A stretch of 58,988 nt of DNA from Bacteroidia bacterium (lineage in GTDB: Bacteria > Bacteroidota > Bacteroidia > J057 > JANWXU01): contig JANWXU010000009.1 of the NCBI GenBank assembly GCA_025057395.1, positions 1 to 58,988 of the forward strand. Reading direction: 5' to 3'. Both the position numbers and the translations under genes were made by a program. Under the pieces are notes generated by a model that had not been told where the DNA came from, did no database searches, and saw only the letters and a list, made by a program, of their open reading frames with translations. Shown one piece after another: positions 54,945 through 58,988 of this stretch (position 1 is the first letter of the stretch; each line of letters opens with the position of its first letter).

Positions 54945-56363
54945 TTAAGATAAGTTCATCACTTTACTTTGGCAGACGTAATTTGTGCGTGGTACATTAG
55001 TTTGAGCAATTGCCTGAAAGCCACCCTCGATTTCCGTAAAATTTCGGTAGCCACGAGCTTGCAGAATACTTGCTGCCATCATGCTTCGGTATCCTCCTTG
55101 GCAGTGAATGTAAAAATGTGCCTTGGGATCAATTTCTCGAATCCACTCATTGATATAAGCTAGGGGTTTATTATAAGCTTCTTCTACATGTTCAGCTGCA
55201 TATTCACTTTCTCGGCGTACATCGAAAACAAGGCTTTCGCCCGCCTTAAATCTTTGGGCGAATTCTTGAGCGGTGATACGGTTCACGGTGTCTACTTCTT
55301 TGCCCGCATCTATCCAAGCTTGGATTCCACCCTTGAGGTAGCCAATTACATTATCAAATCCTACTCGGCTCAGACGCATTACTGTTTCCTCCTCTCTTCC
55401 GGGCTCCGTAACTAACAATAGCGGCTGTTTTACGTCTACAATTAAAGTACCTACCCATGGAGCAAATTCACCATCTAAACTAATGTTTACAGACTGGGGG
55501 ATAAAAGCTTTCCAGAAAACAGTATCGTGTCGACTATCTAAAATAAGTGCGCCACTTTCTTCGGCGGCTGCCTCGAATTCTTCAGGAGTTAGTGGCCTAA
55601 GTCCTTTATTTAAAACGTTATCATAGCTTTCGTAGCCCATTTTGTTCATTACTGCATTCATCCCAAAGTAACCTGGTGGAGGGGTTAGGCCTTGTAGTAC
55701 TGCTTTTATAAAGGCCTCTTTATTGGGTTGATTTAGTGCGTAATTTACCTTTTTTTGGTTGCCAAGGGTATCTACAGTTTCTTTCATCATGTTTTTACCG
55801 CACGCACTGCCTGCACCGTGCCCCGGGTATACAATAATATCATCTGGAAGGGGTAAAATCTTATTATATAGGCTTTCGTATAGAAGCCCTGCTAGTTCTT
55901 CTTGAGTTAGTCCCGTAGCCTTTTGTGCTAAATCAGGGCGACCCACATCTCCTAAAAACAGAGTATCGCCTGTGAAAATAGCATACTCTTTGCCATTTTC
56001 GTCGATTAATAGGAAAGTAGAACTTTCCATTGTATGTCCTGGCGTATGGATTACTTTGATTTTTACATTTCCTACTTCAAAAACTTGGTTATCTTCTGCA
56101 ATAATTGCTTCGAAAGCAGGATTAGCTGTAGGACCGTAGACTATAGGGGCTCCCGTCTTTCTACTTAAATCTAGGTGCCCTGATACAAAGTCAGCGTGGA
56201 AATGCGTTTCAAATATATATTTAAGTTTTACGTTATCTTTACGGATTCTCTCTAAATAGGGTGTAGTTTCCCTTAGAGGGTCTATAATTGCCGCCTCCCC
56301 GTTACTGGTTATATAATAAGCGCCTTGTGCTAAACAGCCCGTATAAATTTGTTCTACTTTCAT
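54945..56363 (-). CDS. MBL-fold hydrolase fused to two rhodanese domains (persulfide dioxygenase-like)
   Basis: This 472-residue protein has an ETHE1/Blh-like metallo-beta-lactamase domain (about 1-230) with ETHFHADFVSGH and, later, HTPGHTMES and YPGHGAGSACG. Two rhodanese domains follow. The first (about 265-350) has lost the active cysteine (the loop reads VTEPGREEE). The second (about 365-462) keeps it in HCQGGYRSM. Family members oxidise glutathione persulfide to sulfite and pass sulfur to the rhodanese site. It is the first gene of the sulfur cluster and has a 576-nt gene-free stretch upstream. Confidence 0.93.
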   Translation of the reverse strand: MKVEQIYTGCLAQGAYYITSNGEAAIIDPLRETTPYLERIRKDNVKLKYIFETHFHADFVSGHLDLSRKTGAPIVYGPTANPAFEAIIAEDNQVFEVGNVKIKVIHTPGHTMESSTFLLIDENGKEYAIFTGDTLFLGDVGRPDLAQKATGLTQEELAGLLYESLYNKILPLPDDIIVYPGHGAGSACGKNMMKETVDTLGNQKKVNYALNQPNKEAFIKAVLQGLTPPPGYFGMNAVMNKMGYESYDNVLNKGLRPLTPEEFEAAAEESGALILDSRHDTVFWKAFIPQSVNISLDGEFAPWVGTLIVDVKQPLLLVTEPGREEETVMRLSRVGFDNVIGYLKGGIQAWIDAGKEVDTVNRITAQEFAQRFKAGESLVFDVRRESEYAAEHVEEAYNKPLAYINEWIREIDPKAHFYIHCQGGYRSMMAASILQARGYRNFTEIEGGFQAIAQTNVPRTNYVCQSKVMNLS

Positions 56364-56939
56364 AGTATTTCTCTTGGTTTGAATTTTTAGTACAAAGAAA
56401 ATAAAATTAAAATGGCGATTTCAGCTACTTTAGTTACATAAATTTTTTTTTAAGAAAACTTTTAGAATTTTAAATGAGTAGTTGCCCTAGTCCTTAAATT
56501 AGGAGTGGGAAAAGCTTATAGAGTGCTTAGTTTATTTCAAGAGTTAGAGAAATTGATTTTTGCAGGGATTCGAAAAAAATTTACATAAGTGAAGTAGGGG
56601 AGGAAACAATAAAAACTCTGCCAGAGACTAATTTTTTGCTTACAGGGAGTTATTCAAATGAATAACTAGTTTGGACTGGTAAGTATATATGGGTTTGAAT
56701 GTGCAGCTTTGTAGTTGCTCTGACATGGCATTAGTTTGAAGCAGAGATTGAGTGAGTAAATAAGTTTAATAGAGGAGAGAATAACTTTTGAGTTAAAGCT
56801 TTGGGCAATTAGGATAAACTAAATTTATAAATGTATGGGTAGGAAAAATAGAATGTTTTTTTATGATTACACGATAAAAAAGTGTGAAGAAATTAGCTGG
56901 GGGAAAAGAATGTAGTAGCATTCTTTCCCCGTCTTTAAG
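56364..56939. other. Gene-free stretch of 576 nt
   Basis: No credible reading frame is seen on either strand. The part near 56364-56450 probably holds the promoter of the MBL-rhodanese gene. AGTTATTC (56648-56655) and GAATAACT (56660-56667) are perfect inverted copies around AAAT. I see no tRNA, rRNA or recognisable riboswitch. Confidence 0.5.
56899..56931 (-). terminator. Hairpin after the coiled-coil gene
   Basis: GGGG(A)AAAGAATG and CATTCTTTCCCC pair with one bulge around TAGTAG, nine bases past the stop codon at 56940. The minus-strand U-run is weak, so this is a probable rather than certain terminator. Confidence 0.5.
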
Positions 56940-57188
56940 TTAGTTTTTAGATAGCCCCATTCTTGCTTCCAAACTTGTTAAAGTACGTTGGATTCTAGCA
57001 AACTCGATATCGCTAAGGTATCTTAAACCGATTCGTTCTACTTCATGAATAGTATCTAGGTGCCTGTCAATTTCACGAAGCTCCATAATAGCTTTACCAT
57101 TATCGGTTTTGATATTGGTAAGCTCATTGTTTAAAAACTCCTTAGCTTGTGAGATTCGATTTTCTAGAGTTCTGATATCCGTTATCAT
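56940..57188 (-). CDS. Small coiled-coil protein
   Basis: This 82-residue soluble protein is almost all helix, with heptad-like spacing (ITDIRTLENRISQAKEFL and RHLDTIHEVERIGLRYL). It is not recognised. It stands alone between two hairpins and starts with ATG. A regulator or a small structural protein is possible. Confidence 0.55.
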   Translation of the reverse strand: MITDIRTLENRISQAKEFLNNELTNIKTDNGKAIMELREIDRHLDTIHEVERIGLRYLSDIEFARIQRTLTSLEARMGLSKN

Positions 57189-57307
57189 ACTTCTATATGT
57201 AGATTGTATGCAAGGGAACTAATTTAGTACAGAATTTTATGCTTGTCAAGAAGTTTTTGAGATATAAGGAATTTTTTAGGTAGGTGACTGGGCTTTCTGG
57301 AAATAAA

Positions 57308-57865
57308 TTATTTACATTTTTGTGCTAAAACTTCATGAGGGTCGGGCAACCCTCTTTCTTCAGAAACATCAATATTTAATTCTATAGCCTTTTTTAAATC
57401 GGAACAGCCTTCTTTGTTATTAAGGTCCAACTTAGCAAGTCCGCGCATATACCAGGCTTTTGCAAGCTTGGGGTCTTTTTGAATGGCACTATTAAAGTCT
57501 CGAATGGCATTAGTGGGGTCATCTAAGTCGTAATTTGCAATTCCTCTTTCTAAGTATAAGACAGGATTTTGGGGATTGAGTTCAATAGCTTTTGTAAAAT
57601 CAGCTAAAGCGCCGTTGGGTCCATTGTAGTTTTGCTGCTCCCATCGTGCTTTAGCTCTCAAGTGATAGGCTTGCTCATTGCGGGGCTCTTTGTTTATCAG
57701 TTGAGTTAAAACTTGCTCTGCTTCTTTATAGCTGCCGTTTTCTAAAAGTTCAACAGCCTTGTTAAGTAGATCAATATTATTTTGTGCTTTTGATAAATTA
57801 TTTTTTCCTAAAATGAAAAATGAGATGAGGAGCAAGATTGAAATTTTTTGAAAGAAGATAATCAT
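57308..57865 (-). CDS. Secreted TPR-repeat protein
   Basis: From the ATG at 57865 the protein has 185 residues, with a signal peptide (about 1-27, ending LSKAQ) and about four TPR repeats (about 30-170; for example NPQNPVLYLERGIANYDLDD and WYMRGLAKLDLNNKEGC). The frame is open to 58003, but that would overlap the receiver gene and bury the signal. It starts 13 nt after the receiver gene stop and is probably co-transcribed. Confidence 0.8.
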   Translation of the reverse strand: MIIFFQKISILLLISFFILGKNNLSKAQNNIDLLNKAVELLENGSYKEAEQVLTQLINKEPRNEQAYHLRAKARWEQQNYNGPNGALADFTKAIELNPQNPVLYLERGIANYDLDDPTNAIRDFNSAIQKDPKLAKAWYMRGLAKLDLNNKEGCSDLKKAIELNIDVSEERGLPDPHEVLAQKCK

Positions 57866-57878
57866 ATGCTGAAAAATT

Positions 57879-58286
57879 TTAAGTAATAGGCTTGAAATTA
57901 AGTAGTGTAAATAACTTTTCAAGAGAAGTTTTTCCATCCCAGGGTTTAGGGATGATGCCTGCGTAATTTTTATGTTCTGTAAATTCCTGGAGCACTTCTT
58001 CATCAGCTCTGCCCGAAAACAAAAGAACAGGTACTTCTGGAAAGCGCCTTAAGAGTTGAATTAAAAACTTATCTCCTCGTACATCAGGCATCATCCAGTC
58101 CGTGATTACTACCGAAGGTAGTAAGTTGTTATTTTTTAATTCAGCATCAATAAGAGCCCATGCGTCCGAAACTGAAAGAGCGGTTAAATAACGAAATTTA
58201 TCTTTAAAGATAACGCTCAGCTGTACGGAAAGCATTTTCATGCTAAGCGCATCATCATCTACAATTAAAATATAGGGCTTTGCCAT
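57879..58286 (-). CDS. Single-domain response regulator
   Basis: This 135-residue receiver has the acidic pair VDDDAL (about 9-14), the phospho-acceptor in ITDWMMPDVRGDKFL, a Ser in LLFSGRADE as switch residue, and the lysine in IPKPWDG. It has no output domain. It shares the DWMMP and KPW signatures with the receiver at 24005-24400. No kinase is adjacent. The TPR gene follows after 13 nt, and the secreted gene at 58299 precedes it by 12 nt. Confidence 0.92.
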   Translation of the reverse strand: MAKPYILIVDDDALSMKMLSVQLSVIFKDKFRYLTALSVSDAWALIDAELKNNNLLPSVVITDWMMPDVRGDKFLIQLLRRFPEVPVLLFSGRADEEVLQEFTEHKNYAGIIPKPWDGKTSLEKLFTLLNFKPIT

Positions 58287-58298
58287 AGTACCAAAAGG

Positions 58299-58763
58299 TT
58301 ACTTGTTGATCACATTTTTAGAAATATTCCCCACTTTATCGTTCGATAAGTAAGCAACAATAATTGACGCACAACCAGACCCCGATTCAAAGCTAGCTGC
58401 AATTGTGTATTGACCGGCTATACCAAATTCAATATCATAATACCCATTATTGGTGGTAACATCTTTACTAGTGAAAACACGTAGGCCTGCCTTATCAAAA
58501 ATATTAATGGATAATGGTTCATTTTTATCGGATCTTCCACAAGGAATAATGCGATAGGTAATTCCAGTGAGAAAAGTATATTTAAGCTTGGCTTGTTCAT
58601 TGGGGAACAGCTGAGCGCGATAATAAAAGTTTCCATCTGAATTAAAAGGCGGAATCAGATGGCTACAATCTTGCATATTTTTTTCACATTGCCCCTTTAC
58701 CCATACAGGGAGTAAAAAAAGCAATATAGTAATAAATATTACTATGTTGATGTAATTTGGCAT
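58299..58763 (-). CDS. Small secreted hypothetical protein
   Basis: This 154-residue protein has a signal peptide (about 1-24, ending VKGQ). The mature part has five cysteines, aromatic residues and strand-like segments (FYYRAQLFPNEQAKLKYTFL, YRIIPCGRSD, GYYDIEFGIAGQYTIAASFE), suggesting a small beta-sandwich stabilised by disulfides. The family is not recognised. It is 12 nt upstream of the receiver gene and overlaps the preceding partial gene by 22 nt. Confidence 0.65.
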   Translation of the reverse strand: MPNYINIVIFITILLFLLPVWVKGQCEKNMQDCSHLIPPFNSDGNFYYRAQLFPNEQAKLKYTFLTGITYRIIPCGRSDKNEPLSINIFDKAGLRVFTSKDVTTNNGYYDIEFGIAGQYTIAASFESGSGCASIIVAYLSNDKVGNISKNVINK

Positions 58764-58987
58764 AGCACTATTTTTTTACGAATATCACCTGCTTTTGTGC
58801 GTATCGACTCAATAGTTGCATTATCGAATATGTAGCTAGCAGTGCCCCCTACTTTTGTAATACCAGATTTAGGGTCTACTTGCGTCTTCCCTGATTGCTG
58901 TTTAACCTCAATTTTATTAAAATGCTGCTGCAGTTCTTTGAGCTCTCGAGTTAAAAAAAGGGGGTGGGGATGAGAATTTTCAAGTAT
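58742..58987 (-). CDS. C-terminal part of an unidentified gene (partial)
   Basis: The frame enters from the right edge and ends at a TAG at 58742-58744. The 81 visible residues include RELKELQQHFNKIEVKQQSG, then KVGGTASYIFDNATIE and a basic end. No family is recognised. The stop lies inside the next gene (22-nt overlap), so this is the leading gene of the same operon. Confidence 0.6.
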   Translation of the reverse strand: MLENSHPHPLFLTRELKELQQHFNKIEVKQQSGKTQVDPKSGITKVGGTASYIFDNATIESIRTKAGDIRKKIVLCQITST

Positions 58988-58988
58988 T

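Overview
The window is AT-rich DNA from a member of the Bacteroidota, most likely of the Cytophagales type. The evidence is: several secreted proteins that end in a type IX secretion (T9SS) C-terminal sorting domain (2-163, 2920-6789, 36223-45255, 46772-49102); Bacteroidota-type promoter boxes (TTTG, about 19 nt, TAnnTTTG) at 362-392 and upstream of the tRNA; and a signalling repertoire typical of gliding Cytophagales (TPR histidine kinase with a long insertion after its H-box, cNMP-binding/SpoIIE phosphatase, GAF-PAS protein, stand-alone receivers). The genus cannot be named from sequence alone.

Layout. 1-800: the tail of a T9SS cargo gene, a terminator, and a gene-free stretch holding a good promoter and a long GC-rich hairpin (candidate small RNA). 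785-2675 (minus): a cNMP-binding/SpoIIE phosphatase and an HD-domain protein. 2920-6789 (minus): a PKD-repeat T9SS protein. 6967-10417 (plus): a tail-anchored leucine-rich-repeat protein, a PepSY-like secreted protein, a small unknown, YchF and a rhodanese. 10686-14135 (minus): M1 peptidase, HupE/UreJ-like membrane protein and DUF6702-like protein. 14396-18388 (plus): RmlD-like reductase, DUF2461 protein, DoxX-like membrane protein, and a lone DppB-type permease. 18575-24400 (plus): TonB-dependent receptor, large TPR sensor kinase and a receiver. 24489-26067: tRNA-Pro(CGG), a small unknown gene overlapping a FIST sensor gene. 26103-33449: glycosyltransferase, outer-membrane proteins, PTPS/QueD with FolE, heptose epimerase, PspC protein and a TMTC-like membrane protein with TPRs. 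33645-36013: GAF-PAS protein facing a SpoIIAA-like protein. 36223-45255: a 3,010-residue T9SS surface protein built from about two dozen Ig-like repeats. 45582-51495: two orphan small genes, a T9SS subtilase, a secreted unknown and a membrane metallophosphoesterase. 51661-56363 (minus): a sulfur-handling cluster (MBL-rhodanese fusion, rhodanese, two half-size YeeE/YedE proteins) followed by a predicted outer-membrane protein whose signal peptide is frameshifted at a 9-nt homopolymer. 56364-58988 (minus): a gene-free stretch, then a coiled-coil protein, a TPR protein, a receiver, a secreted unknown and a partial gene.

Working together. Most genes are housekeeping, envelope or signalling functions. 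No insertion sequence, prophage, CRISPR array or recognisable defence system is visible. The points most worth a second look are the promoter-plus-hairpin locus at 362-700, the homopolymer frameshift at 53133-53141, the giant repeat protein, and the split-YeeE sulfur cluster with a strong intergenic hairpin. I do not see a clearly new system; the less ordinary loci are listed as findings.
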